From positions 1-41,031 of the forward strand of contig NZ_LGYO01000041.1 in NCBI RefSeq assembly GCF_001263355.1: a stretch of DNA of 41,031 nucleotides, given 5' to 3'. Made by a program: the position numbers and the translations under genes. Source of the stretch: Acetobacterium bakii. GTDB taxonomy: Bacteria > Bacillota > Clostridia > Eubacteriales > Eubacteriaceae. This document shows, piece after piece, positions 31,089 to 39,322 of this stretch; position 1 is the stretch's first letter; the number at the start of each line of letters is the position of its first letter. The notes below the pieces were generated by a model. That model saw only the letters and a list, made by a program, of their open reading frames with translations. It made no database searches and was not told where the DNA came from.

Positions 31089-31847
31089 TTGGAAAAAGCA
31101 ATTCAAGTGAAAGGACTGCAAAAGTCCTTCAAGCAGCTTCATGTTCTGAATGGCGTCGATTTTGAGGTGGAGCAAGGCAGTGTTTTTGCCCTGCTCGGTT
31201 CCAACGGCGCCGGCAAAACGACGATTGTCAAAATCCTTACCACACTGCTTAAACAAGACGGCGGAACCGCCGTCGTCAACGGCTTCGATGTTGCATTAAA
31301 GCCCGACAATGTGCGGCAGTCGATCAGTCTGACCGGGCAATTTGCGGCCGTGGATGAGATTTTGACCGGGCTGGAAAATCTGATTATGATTGCTAAGCTA
31401 CGCCACCTCAAAAATCCGGGTGTGGTTACCGACAATTTGCTTAAACGCTTCGGCTTAACCGATGCCGCCGACCGCAGAGTGTCCACTTATTCTGGGGGCA
31501 TGCATCGCCGGCTCGACATCGCCATGAGCCTGGTGGGAACTCCGGAGCTAATTTTCCTCGACGAGCCGACCAACGGTCTCGACCCCGAGGCCCGCATTGA
31601 GGTTTGGAAGATCGTCAAAGAGCTTGCCGACAGCGGCACGACGGTATTCCTGACCACCCAGTATCTGGAGGAAGCCGAGCAGCTTGCCGATCAAATCGCC
31701 ATTTTGCATAAGGGCCGGATTATTGCCAATGGCACCCTGGCAGAACTCAAAAAGCTGATCCCGCCAGCGAAGGTGGAGTATGTCGAAAAACAGCCGACTT
31801 TAGAGGAGATATTCCTCGCCGTCATCGGCAAAAAGGAGGAAAAGTAA
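31089..31847 (+). CDS. ABC transporter ATP-binding protein (DrrA-like)
   Basis: A 252-residue ABC ATPase: Walker A GSNGAGKTT, signature YSGGMHRRLDIAM, Walker B LIFLDEPTNGLDPEAR, H-loop region FLTTQYLEEAEQLAD, the last characteristic of DrrA-type drug exporters. The tail is shorter than in DrrA (about 310 residues) but keeps LEEIFLAVIG. The start is TTG, with AAAGGAGG 10 bases upstream and no closer ATG. The GC content looks higher than in neighbouring genes. Pairs with the permease that follows directly. Confidence 0.92.
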   Translation: MEKAIQVKGLQKSFKQLHVLNGVDFEVEQGSVFALLGSNGAGKTTIVKILTTLLKQDGGTAVVNGFDVALKPDNVRQSISLTGQFAAVDEILTGLENLIMIAKLRHLKNPGVVTDNLLKRFGLTDAADRRVSTYSGGMHRRLDIAMSLVGTPELIFLDEPTNGLDPEARIEVWKIVKELADSGTTVFLTTQYLEEAEQLADQIAILHKGRIIANGTLAELKKLIPPAKVEYVEKQPTLEEIFLAVIGKKEEK

Positions 31848-32615
31848 ATGGAAACTGTAAAGAAACATTTTTTCAGCGATATGAGCGTTATGCTGGGACG
31901 TTCTATGCGCCATATTTTCCGCAGTGTGGACACCATCATCACGGTTACCATCATGCCGATTGGGTTTATGTTGTTGTTCGTTTATGTGTTTGGTGGGGCT
32001 ATTCAATCCGGTACTGATAACTATGTGAATTACCTGTTGCCCGGCATCCTGCTGATTGCTATTGCCAGCGGCATATCCTATACGGCTTACCGCCTATTTA
32101 TGGATATGCAAGGAGGTATTTTCGAGCGTTTCCACTCGATGCCGATTACCCGTTCAACCATACTATGGGGACATGTGCTGACCTCGCTGATATCCAACGG
32201 CATATCGGTTGCCGTCATCATCCTGGTAGCGTTGATTATGGGCTTTCGGTCGCCGGCGGGGTTACTTGCATGGTTTGCCGTAGCTGGTATACTCGCACTG
32301 TTTACCCTGGCCTTGACATGGATAGCGGCGATTGCCGGATTGTCGGCTAAAACCGTGGACGGCGTAAGCGCCTTTTCCTATCCGATTATCTTCCTGGCGT
32401 TTATCAGCTCGGCATTTGTGCCGACTGAGTCGATGCCGCCGGCTGTTCGCGCCTTTGCCGAAAACCAGCCGGTAACCGCCATCGTCGATGCCATCCGGGC
32501 ACTGTTGTCAGATCAGCCAGTGGGTAATGATATCTGGATCGCGCTCGCCTGGTGCATCGGGATTACGATCGTGGCCTATATCTTTGCAATGAGGGCGTAC
32601 AAAAAACGAGTGTGA
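31848..32615 (+). CDS. ABC-2 type permease (DrrB-like)
   Basis: A 255-residue membrane protein with six hydrophobic segments. MPIGFMLLFVYVFGGAIQSG, VNYLLPGILLIAIASGISYT and SYPIIFLAFISSAFVPTESM with the end PVTAIVDAIRALL are characteristic of DrrB/ABC-2 exporters. It starts directly at the ATPase stop, so the two form one exporter, probably a homodimer of each. The substrate is likely an amphipathic drug, but unproven. Confidence 0.9.
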   Translation: METVKKHFFSDMSVMLGRSMRHIFRSVDTIITVTIMPIGFMLLFVYVFGGAIQSGTDNYVNYLLPGILLIAIASGISYTAYRLFMDMQGGIFERFHSMPITRSTILWGHVLTSLISNGISVAVIILVALIMGFRSPAGLLAWFAVAGILALFTLALTWIAAIAGLSAKTVDGVSAFSYPIIFLAFISSAFVPTESMPPAVRAFAENQPVTAIVDAIRALLSDQPVGNDIWIALAWCIGITIVAYIFAMRAYKKRV

Positions 32616-32652
32616 AAAAACAGTGAATCCAAGTGTCATCGCAAAAACCTTC

Positions 32653-32692
32653 ATAAAAGCAGTCTGGAAAATACCTTTCAGCCTGCTTTTAT
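32653..32692 (+). terminator. Intrinsic terminator of the PadR-ABC operon
   Basis: ATAAAAGCAG (32653-32662) and CTGCTTTTAT (32683-32692) pair, extended inward by CTG/CAG and AAA/TTT, ending with a U-tract. It lies between convergent genes and can serve both. Confidence 0.85.
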
Positions 32693-32724
32693 TTCATGCC
32701 AAGGGGATGTTTCGTTTGTCATGT

Positions 32725-33153
32725 TCATTCATTCTCTTCTTCCCCATTTAATTGATCAATGGTGAAGACATCAAGCTCACCACTGAAGAACTTATCCAGC
32801 ACCTGCTTGAATAAAGAAGTGCCGCTCACCATGTAAAACAATGTCATTGATGATTTCATCTTCACATCATCGGGCTGGCCAAACACCTTATTGGCATCGC
32901 TGGTTTCTAGCTTTAGCAGTTCCCCAGACATTTCCAATAAACGAGAACCAAGCACCGGATGGGCCATATACGCCAAAGCTTCCGCACGGTTTTGGATAGC
33001 ATAATACTTTGCTGTAGAGCTGTATCCCAAACCTTTAATCTGCGGAAAGATATACCACATCCAATGACTGCGTTTGCGGCCATTTTTTATTTCCTGTAAT
33101 GCTTTTTGATAGCTATGTTCCTGTGCTTTTATAAAGCGTTCTATTCCTTCCAT
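32725..33153 (-). CDS. DUF1810-family protein
   Basis: A 142-residue protein: ERFIKAQEHSYQKALQEIKN, SHWMWYIFPQIKGLGYSSTA, KYYAIQNRAEALAYMAHPVL and VFGQPDDVKMKSSMTLF are the DUF1810 signature. GAAGAGGAG precedes the ATG. Family members are small soluble proteins of unknown biochemistry, common as accessory genes. No partner is evident. Confidence 0.88.
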   Translation of the reverse strand: MEGIERFIKAQEHSYQKALQEIKNGRKRSHWMWYIFPQIKGLGYSSTAKYYAIQNRAEALAYMAHPVLGSRLLEMSGELLKLETSDANKVFGQPDDVKMKSSMTLFYMVSGTSLFKQVLDKFFSGELDVFTIDQLNGEEENE

Positions 33154-33532
33154 AATCTTACTCCTCTTCGTATAATATTATACTATTGGTACATTTTTTT
33201 CTGATAATAATGGCCGAATAGATGATTGATTCTGTGCATGATATTTTTTATTGGGACTTCATTTCTTCTGATGACCATATGATACTATAAAAGAGTACAA
33301 AGACTCTTGAAGCAATTTAAAACAGTGCACAATATATTTCTATTGCACACTGTTTACTATTCAACATAAAATCCAATTATACTACTGGAATTCTCAATAA
33401 GTTATTGCGACAGGCACCATCAAGTGTTAAGATAGCCTGCGCAGTGCACTCATGCAGTAGGGTAAATCAGATGCTATTTATATGGGTGATGCGATGCAGA
33501 GCCGCTCCATCTGGCTGACCAACGTTTGGGGC
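33154..33532. other. 379-base gap with one hairpin
   Basis: AAACAGTG (33321-33328) and CACTGTTT (33349-33356) pair, extended by CAATA/TATTG, with no U-tract. The segment from about 33410 to 33532 is less A/T-rich than its surroundings and looks unlike the flanking intergenic DNA, but no frame longer than about 20 codons and no RNA class was recognised in it. Confidence 0.4.
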
Positions 33533-34462
33533 TTAGTTGCATTTTTCAACTTTAATTTCTAAAGCTTCCAATCTTAGACCCATTCCCGTGGTTCCTGCCA
33601 TTTCTCCATCAGAAACCCACTCTTGCCATCCAAGATTTTCCACATGGACTCGGTACATAACGGTATAGCCAGGCAGGTTTTCAAGTTTAATGCTTATGGC
33701 TTCTAATCGCAGCCCCTCGCCTACAGTGCCGGCAAGTTCACCATTTATACGATCGGGTTTCTGGTCGCCGATATCTTGCACATGTACAAAATATTTGATA
33801 TTTGCATCTTCCGGCGCATCGACAAGCATAATTTCCGCTGCCTCCAGGCGCAGTGCTTGTCCTTCAGATCCAGACATTGCTCCGTCAGATACCCAACCCT
33901 GGTCCCAACCTTGATTTTGGATATGGGTTCGATACGTAACCCCGACTTCATTTTTTACAACTTTAATTTCTAAAGCTTCCAATCTTAAACCCATTCCCGT
34001 GGTTCCAGCCATTTCTCCATTAGAAACCCATTCCTGCCATCCAAGATTTTCCACATGGACTCGGTACATAACGGTATAGCCAGGCAAGTTTTCAAGATTA
34101 ATGGATATGGCTTCTAAACGCAGCCCTGCGCCTACAGTGCCGGCAAGTTCGCCATTTACACGATCGGGTTTCTGGTCGCCGATATCTTGTACATGTACAA
34201 AATATTTGATATTTGCATCTTCCGGCGCACCGACAAGCTTAATTTCCGCAGCCTCCAGTTGCAGTGATTGGCCTTCAGACCCAGACATTGCTCCGTCAAA
34301 TACCCAACCCTGGTCCCAACCTTGATTTTGGATATGGGTTCGATACGTAACCCCGATTTCATCGACTTCATCATGATTAGTTGTAGATGCAAAAGCACTT
34401 GATGAAAAAAGCAAACTAACCATCATAATCACTGCAAATAAACTAATTGTCAATTTTTTCAT
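33533..34462 (-). CDS. Secreted ChW-repeat protein with tandem duplication
   Basis: A 309-residue protein with a signal peptide (KKLTISLFAVIMMVSLLF, cleavage after AFA). The mature part is six clostridial hydrophobic-W (ChW) repeats in two nearly identical blocks of about 137 residues. Repeats 1, 3, 4 and 6 keep the Trp (NQGWDQGW, NLGWQEWVS); repeats 2 and 5 (GDQKPDR) lack it. ChW repeats are extracellular binding or adhesion modules in clostridia. The ATG at 34462 was chosen (AAAGGAG upstream, followed by the signal peptide). No sorting or anchor motif, so it is probably released or loosely surface-bound. Confidence 0.9.
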   Translation of the reverse strand: MKKLTISLFAVIMMVSLLFSSSAFASTTNHDEVDEIGVTYRTHIQNQGWDQGWVFDGAMSGSEGQSLQLEAAEIKLVGAPEDANIKYFVHVQDIGDQKPDRVNGELAGTVGAGLRLEAISINLENLPGYTVMYRVHVENLGWQEWVSNGEMAGTTGMGLRLEALEIKVVKNEVGVTYRTHIQNQGWDQGWVSDGAMSGSEGQALRLEAAEIMLVDAPEDANIKYFVHVQDIGDQKPDRINGELAGTVGEGLRLEAISIKLENLPGYTVMYRVHVENLGWQEWVSDGEMAGTTGMGLRLEALEIKVEKCN

Positions 34463-34577
34463 TTCAAAATCTCCTTTTGTTTTTTTACTGAATGATTTAA
34501 TTCCGAAACTAAGCAAAAAAGCCTAATTTCAGCCGCTTTTTTCTCAATGTTACTAATTTTTACTATCACCTCCTTTT
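34463..34577 (-). CDS. Possible short leader ORF before the ChW gene
   Basis: AGGAGGTGAT (minus strand, near 34574-34566) is followed by a frame KISNIEKKAAEIRLFCLVSE, then LNHSVKKQKEILK, whose TGA overlaps the ChW ATG. No ATG exists; initiation would need ATT about 8 bases after the Shine-Dalgarno, or the GTG inside it. The sequence is amphipathic and loosely like the start of Spo0E-type peptides. It may be a decayed gene or a coupling leader. Confidence 0.25.
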
Positions 34578-34719
34578 ATTGTTGGTGAGTCGCATTAAAT
34601 AACTATTGCACAATAACAGCATATCATTGCTCAATAGCATAGCATTAGCTTACCCGAGATAAATCCAAAATAACAAAACATCTTAAAAAGGCTGCTAATT
34701 TATGAATAAATTAAGGACA

Positions 34720-34761
34720 CTAAAAAGCCAGCGACAACTTTTAGTGTCGCTGGCTTTTTAG
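34720..34761. terminator. Strong bidirectional terminator hairpin
   Basis: A perfect 17-bp stem (34720-34736/34745-34761) with an 8-base loop; the GC core GCCAGCGACA is flanked by CTAAAAA and TTTTTAG. It lies downstream of the RAYT remnant and upstream of the ChW gene on the minus strand. Confidence 0.85.
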
Positions 34762-34768
34762 TCACTCA

Positions 34769-34797
34769 TGACGCGGGGACGTTTCGTTTGTCCTGTT
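34769..34797. repeat. REP-like GGGGACGTTT element beside RAYT remnant
   Basis: ATGACGCGGGGACGTTT (34769-34785) is the third copy of the sequence at 5412 and 21453. It sits 15 bases from the end of the RAYT fragment, the position of REP sequences beside their transposase. Only a weak GACAAAC complementary part is seen here. Confidence 0.65.
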
Positions 34798-34811
34798 TAT
34801 TCTTTTAATGC

Positions 34812-34997
34812 CTACTCTACCATCATCTTGCCCAGCCCCAGGACCCGGCTCAATTGGCGGATACTTCCACCGGTTTCACTGTGAATTTGTCGGATCAGAT
34901 GATTTCGCTTTTTAATAGACAATTCTCCCAGATTATGGTATTCGCTGTTTTGTCTCAGCATTTCAGTAAGACGTTCATCGCTCCATCGCCAACTCAT
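34812..34997 (-). pseudogene. REP-associated tyrosine transposase (RAYT) C-terminal fragment
   Basis: The 61-codon frame encodes the C-terminal DnaA-like helix-turn-helix tail of IS200/RAYT-type transposases: SIKKRNHLIRQIHSETGGSI, then RQLSRVLGLGK. The N-terminal HUH/Tyr catalytic domain is absent upstream, so it is a remnant. It neighbours a GGGGACGTTT REP-like sequence. Confidence 0.75.
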
Positions 34998-35072
34998 TGG
35001 ATTAAGATATTTCCCCTATTTCCAGTAGCGGATCGAATTAAATTAGTTTCTTTCACACAGGTTCAGCATTGA

Positions 35073-35501
35073 TTATTTGATCACACTAACTGTCAACTGC
35101 TGAAACCGTTCAACGGTCAATTCAATGAGGATGAAGCACATAACCGCCGCTACCAGCCACGTCTTCAGCCAATGAACCAAAAATCCTGGAAACAGTCCGC
35201 TTGATAGTAGAAGAATACAAAATGTCACCCCGGCTGTGAGAGCAATGGCCAGCAGGAAATTAAAAACCATCATTCGGATTTTTGTAATATCCTGATCTTT
35301 TAGAATGGTCCTTTCCAAAATAGGTGAAACCAAAAATGAAAGAACTGTTGAGACCACAATGGATATTACTACTCCCGATAAATAGGCTTCTGAGAAACCA
35401 TCGGTGAATCCTACAAAAACCGCTGTCATGAAAAAGGTGAGTACGATACTGATAAAAATTGAATACGTCAAAGTGAAAAAAAAGTTCTGTTTGCTGTTCA
35501 T
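35073..35501 (-). CDS. Four-segment integral membrane protein (DUF2798-like)
   Basis: A 142-residue protein with four hydrophobic segments in two related pairs: FISIVLTFFMTAVFVGFTDG with GVVISIVVSTVLSFLVSPIL, and NFLLAIALTAGVTFCILLLS with WLKTWLVAAVMCFILIELTV. The repeat of a TM helix, then LSG/WLK and another TM helix resembles the DUF2798 two-helix unit duplicated, but this is a tentative match. GAGGT precedes the ATG. Function unknown; it lies 118 bases after the IclR gene on the same strand. Confidence 0.65.
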   Translation of the reverse strand: MNSKQNFFFTLTYSIFISIVLTFFMTAVFVGFTDGFSEAYLSGVVISIVVSTVLSFLVSPILERTILKDQDITKIRMMVFNFLLAIALTAGVTFCILLLSSGLFPGFLVHWLKTWLVAAVMCFILIELTVERFQQLTVSVIK

Positions 35502-35619
35502 AAAAAATTACCTCAAATACATTCATTCAAAAAATTTCATAGCTATGATACTTCTATGATATCTTTTATCCACTCTTCATACAACATGGCAATTCCTCTA
35601 TACGCAACAGTTTCGGTTA

Positions 35620-36405
35620 TTAGATAAAATATTCACTGATACAACCCATTTTTTTCGAAATTTCTCGGCCTGCCTTCTGGACACGGTTTCTGCAAAAGAT
35701 AATTTTTTCCTCGGTTAATCTGTTGAGGGGTCCAACGACAGAAATTGCTGAAATCACTCTTTCACGGTAATCCCTTATAGGTGCAGAAATGGAGACAACC
35801 CCTTCAATTAACTCATTGGTGATGATACAATAACCCTGATTTTTGATTGTTTCCAGATCCTTTTGTATTTTAACGGGATCCGTCTCTGTGTTGGGTGTAT
35901 ACTTCATCAATTCTCCATGCAACAGCTCCTGCTGCCGCTTCTCACTTTGATAAGCCAGGAGCAAACGGCCTGAACCCGTACAATGAATGGGATTGATCCG
36001 GCCGATGTGTGCCAGGATACGAATGGGTTGCTTACACTTTACCTGATCCACATAAATCATCCGATTGCCTTCGATTTCAGCAATTTGTGCGGATTCGGAT
36101 GTTTCCTGCACCAGTTGCTGTAAAACCGGTCTTGCCTCCCTGACGATTTCTAAATTGGATGTCAGCGTGCTTGCCAGCGATAGGAGCCGCAGTCCCAAAC
36201 TGAATTTTTGAGTTTCAGGATTTTTTTTTACATAGCCTTCACTTGCCAGGGTAGCAAGCAACCGACTCACCGTACTTTTTCCTAAATCCAGTTCCCTGGC
36301 GATATCGGTCACTCGTTTTTCGGGTTGTTCAACAGTAAAGCAGTTTAAAATACACAGAGTATTTCCAACGGATGACAGATTCGTTTTCTTTTTTTTAGCG
36401 TCCAA
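35620..36405 (-). CDS. IclR-family transcriptional regulator
   Basis: A 261-residue protein: an N-terminal winged helix (SSVGNTLCILNCFTVEQPEK, VTDIARELDLGKSTVSRLLA, TLASEGYV) and a C-terminal effector domain (LVQETSESAQIAEIEGNRMI, PIHCTGSGRLLLA, GVVSISAPIRDY). A TTG start at 36405 was chosen because AGGAGA lies 8 bases upstream; the longer frame to 36432 begins at another TTG without a site. It lies 33 bases after the MoaD-like gene, so is probably co-transcribed with AOR and senses a small carboxylic acid or related metabolite. Confidence 0.9.
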   Translation of the reverse strand: MDAKKKKTNLSSVGNTLCILNCFTVEQPEKRVTDIARELDLGKSTVSRLLATLASEGYVKKNPETQKFSLGLRLLSLASTLTSNLEIVREARPVLQQLVQETSESAQIAEIEGNRMIYVDQVKCKQPIRILAHIGRINPIHCTGSGRLLLAYQSEKRQQELLHGELMKYTPNTETDPVKIQKDLETIKNQGYCIITNELIEGVVSISAPIRDYRERVISAISVVGPLNRLTEEKIIFCRNRVQKAGREISKKMGCISEYFI

Positions 36406-36438
36406 ATGGGAGTCTCCTATTTCAATTTCCAATTATAA

Positions 36439-36648
36439 TTATCCACCCATCGGTAAATAGCGAGTTTTGATAATATCGCCATCATAAATTATTTTTGTAT
36501 ATATTGCCGAAGGCGATATCAACTGATTATTTACTGTGATGAGTAATGCTGTATTTTCTATTATCAGTTGATCTTTCATTAATTCAATGAATTGGGCAAT
36601 TGTTGTATTTTCAACAAAGTCAAACGCCTTATTATTAAAAACGATCAT
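36439..36648 (-). CDS. MoaD/ThiS-family sulfur carrier protein
   Basis: A 69-residue ubiquitin-fold protein ending in the diagnostic double glycine (RYLPMGG). VFNNKAFDFVENTTIAQFIE and KIIYDGDIIKTRYLP match the beta-grasp layout. In the MoaD role it delivers sulfur for the pyranopterin of molybdenum/tungsten cofactor. It overlaps the AOR stop (ATGA), so it is coupled to the enzyme that needs the cofactor. No thiolating MoeB/ThiF gene is in the window. Confidence 0.88.
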   Translation of the reverse strand: MIVFNNKAFDFVENTTIAQFIELMKDQLIIENTALLITVNNQLISPSAIYTKIIYDGDIIKTRYLPMGG

Positions 36649-38345
36649 TGCTTAACTTTCATTGATAGTAATTTGACTGGAATATCAAATCTTTTACCTG
36701 TTGAAGGTAATGCCTCATTTCTGAAAAATTCAGGAATCACGTTATCTTCTGGTTTCCAACCTGCTTTTTCATTAAATTCCCTTTCTAAAAGCAATGTCTT
36801 ATCGGCAGCTGCAAATAGGTCGTCGGGATTTAAATTCCCATCATACATGGCATTATATAACTCAGCCACCTTATCGAGTTGGCCGCCTAGGGTTGCCATA
36901 GCCATCATACATGTCATACTGTCAGCCATGGCAAAAATATGCTGCATTAGATTGGACGTTGCAACAGCCCCTTCAATATCGGTTGGATCGTCTGGTCCTA
37001 AGGTTATTCCTGCTGTATGATCAGCACCCATGGACGTTGTTGCATAGGTATAACCTGTACCCAGTGAACCTCTCGGATCGTAACCAGGCATTGCCTGGTT
37101 TTTGCAGGTTGGTATTCGCTTGCTATTAAAATGTCTGCCCACTTCCCCAGTACCTTGGCCAAGCAGATTTCCCAGATCCGTCCCATCAGATATTTGTTGG
37201 TATAATGCCAAAGCTGCTTGTGCATCACCCCATGGGATCAGTCCTGCTTCCATACACAAGGCCACGGATGCTCCTGTTTCAATGGTATCAAGGCCAATAT
37301 CATCACATATCCGATCCATTTTTGCGATGGCTTCATAATCATAGATATCACAATTTGGACCACAGAGCGCAATGGTTTCATATTCAAATCCACCGGTTAA
37401 AAAGTTTCCGTCAGCATCATTGATAATGTTTGAACATTTAACCAAACAGCCGGCTTGACAAGGATGTTGGTTTTTACCATTTTTATTGACAAATTCCAAG
37501 AACTTATCCGATTTCAAATTTTCTATATTTTCAGAGATATCGCCAGTGAAATTATGTGTCGGGATGATTCCTGCGGGTCCCACTAAATCGATAGTAGAAG
37601 CAGTTCCTACTAAAGAAAAAGGGCTTGTCTTTGACGATTCAATTACTGATTGATTGAGTTCTTTTTTAATTTTTTTAAATTGTTCTTGATTCGCAAATTC
37701 GAGCGTATTTTTTTTATTAGATTTTTGGATGACAATTCCTTTAATGCGTTTGGAGCCTAAAACAGATCCCAATCCACCCCGTCCGGCAGCGCGGCATGGA
37801 TAATTGGTGCCAAATTCAGTTACCTGCAAAGAAGAATTCTTGTACAGCCTTTCTCCAGCCCGACCAATGGAAATCACTGAGACCTTTTCTCCATAATTAT
37901 TTTGCATATTCTCAACAAATTCATAATTATTCATCCCTTGATACGGTGACGCATCTTCCAGACTGATTGTTCCATTGGATTGAATTAGAACTATCTTCAT
38001 TGCAGCATCCCCCTCGGGTATATCTTCAATAACGATAGCGCGTATATTGTGTCCAGCCAAAGCGCCGGCTGCACTTCCACCAACATTTGATTCTTTTATT
38101 CCATTGGTCAACGGACTCTTAGCACCAACAGATAGGCGATTTGCACAAACTAATCCACTGCCGGCAAACATACCTGTGCAAAATATGATTTTAGCATCTT
38201 CACCCAGAGGATCACATGTTGGGTTAACCTCATCTATTAAAAATTGTGCGATTAAACTTCGACCGCCCAACCCTAAATATTCATCTTTGTAGTTTTCTGA
38301 TTTAATTGTGTTATTATTTGAGTCAATTCGTATTGTTTTCCACAT
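36645..38345 (-). CDS. aor: Aldehyde ferredoxin oxidoreductase (tungsten, AOR family)
   Basis: A 566-residue AOR-family protein. FCTGMFAGSGLVCANRLSVG and ESNVGGSAAGALAGHNIRAI form the N-terminal pterin-binding domain; CRAAGRGGLGSVLGSKRIK is also typical. Cluster ligands are HPCQAGCLVKC (about residues 297-307) and the Cys of DSMTCMM (about 476). Spacing is C-x3-C-x3-C rather than the C-x2-C-x3-C of classical archaeal AOR. It interconverts aldehydes and carboxylates using ferredoxin, or a related substrate. AGGAGA precedes the ATG; MoaD and IclR follow. Confidence 0.9.
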   Translation of the reverse strand: MWKTIRIDSNNNTIKSENYKDEYLGLGGRSLIAQFLIDEVNPTCDPLGEDAKIIFCTGMFAGSGLVCANRLSVGAKSPLTNGIKESNVGGSAAGALAGHNIRAIVIEDIPEGDAAMKIVLIQSNGTISLEDASPYQGMNNYEFVENMQNNYGEKVSVISIGRAGERLYKNSSLQVTEFGTNYPCRAAGRGGLGSVLGSKRIKGIVIQKSNKKNTLEFANQEQFKKIKKELNQSVIESSKTSPFSLVGTASTIDLVGPAGIIPTHNFTGDISENIENLKSDKFLEFVNKNGKNQHPCQAGCLVKCSNIINDADGNFLTGGFEYETIALCGPNCDIYDYEAIAKMDRICDDIGLDTIETGASVALCMEAGLIPWGDAQAALALYQQISDGTDLGNLLGQGTGEVGRHFNSKRIPTCKNQAMPGYDPRGSLGTGYTYATTSMGADHTAGITLGPDDPTDIEGAVATSNLMQHIFAMADSMTCMMAMATLGGQLDKVAELYNAMYDGNLNPDDLFAAADKTLLLEREFNEKAGWKPEDNVIPEFFRNEALPSTGKRFDIPVKLLSMKVKQ

Positions 38346-38404
38346 GATTATCTCCTGAATTATTATTAATGAACGGTTACATTTAATCCAAACCGCTTGA
38401 CACC

Positions 38405-39322
38405 CTAACCAAAATTTGATTTACGCAAGTACTTGTTACGATATTCGTTCATACTCATGAATTCTTTTTCTTTAAATAGTTTATATAGTATCCTTACTGA
38501 ATCAAATCCGATCAACTCTGAGATTTTCTCAATTGAGTAATCATACTCGACAAGATATCTTTTTGCGTAGCCCAATCTGATTTCAATCAAAGTCTTGTTG
38601 AAGGACGTATTGAAATACTTTTTAAATATTCGATTAACATGTCGGGGAGTTGTGTGAAAAATTATCGCCATTTTATCAAGCGTAATTTTTTCACTTATAT
38701 TGTGATGAATAAATTTCGTCATCAGAAGTGCTCTGTTTTCATATTCTAAATAATCATTGAGCCTGACATCTTTTCCTACAGGTATAGTCTGTATCATACT
38801 GATTAATATCATTGATATTAATCCCTGAAGCTTCAAATAATAGAAATGCTGGCTATTGAGATACTCTCCACAAAGGTCATCTATCAATGCAAGCACATCA
38901 TTTGTATCTTTTGATACAGAGTATTTGCTATTATTTTTCAAGACAGTAGTCAATGCTTCAATTTGATATTCCAAAGCCGTCACTTTACTGTCATCACATT
39001 TGTTATTTATTATTTCAAAGGTGATTAGAAATCTCTCATTTCCATAAAAGGTATCTGTTTTCATATTATGTTCAACATTGGGTGCCAAATAAAGTATGTC
39101 ATTTTTCTCAAGTTCCAATTCTTTGCCATCGCAGATAATTACCATTCGGCCGTCCAACACATAATAAAGTTCATGGAAATCGTGACTGTGTGGGAATTCT
39201 ATGTGGTCCTGATTCATAAACTGGTTATTATGGATTACGATACTGTAAGAGTCATAAGTTAACGTCATGTACGTTCCCATCAAATCATTATATCTATGGC
39301 GTTCATCAAATGAATAACTCAT
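38405..39322 (-). CDS. AraC-family regulator with cupin sensor domain
   Basis: A 305-residue protein. Residues 40-95 are a cupin: PHSHDFHELYYVLDGRMVII and LYLAPNVEHNM. The C-terminal AraC domain has two helix-turn-helices: ISEKITLDKMAIIFHTTPRH and DYSIEKISELIGFDSVRILY, ending SMNEYRNKYL. AAAAGGAGAG precedes the ATG. It lies 59 bases upstream of the AOR gene on the same strand, so may co-transcribe with or activate it. Confidence 0.9.
   Translation of the reverse strand: MSYSFDERHRYNDLMGTYMTLTYDSYSIVIHNNQFMNQDHIEFPHSHDFHELYYVLDGRMVIICDGKELELEKNDILYLAPNVEHNMKTDTFYGNERFLITFEIINNKCDDSKVTALEYQIEALTTVLKNNSKYSVSKDTNDVLALIDDLCGEYLNSQHFYYLKLQGLISMILISMIQTIPVGKDVRLNDYLEYENRALLMTKFIHHNISEKITLDKMAIIFHTTPRHVNRIFKKYFNTSFNKTLIEIRLGYAKRYLVEYDYSIEKISELIGFDSVRILYKLFKEKEFMSMNEYRNKYLRKSNFG

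Noticed and set aside
36592-37423. Plus-strand ORFs opposite the AOR gene
   Set aside because: They are antisense to a well-supported AOR and have no initiation signals.
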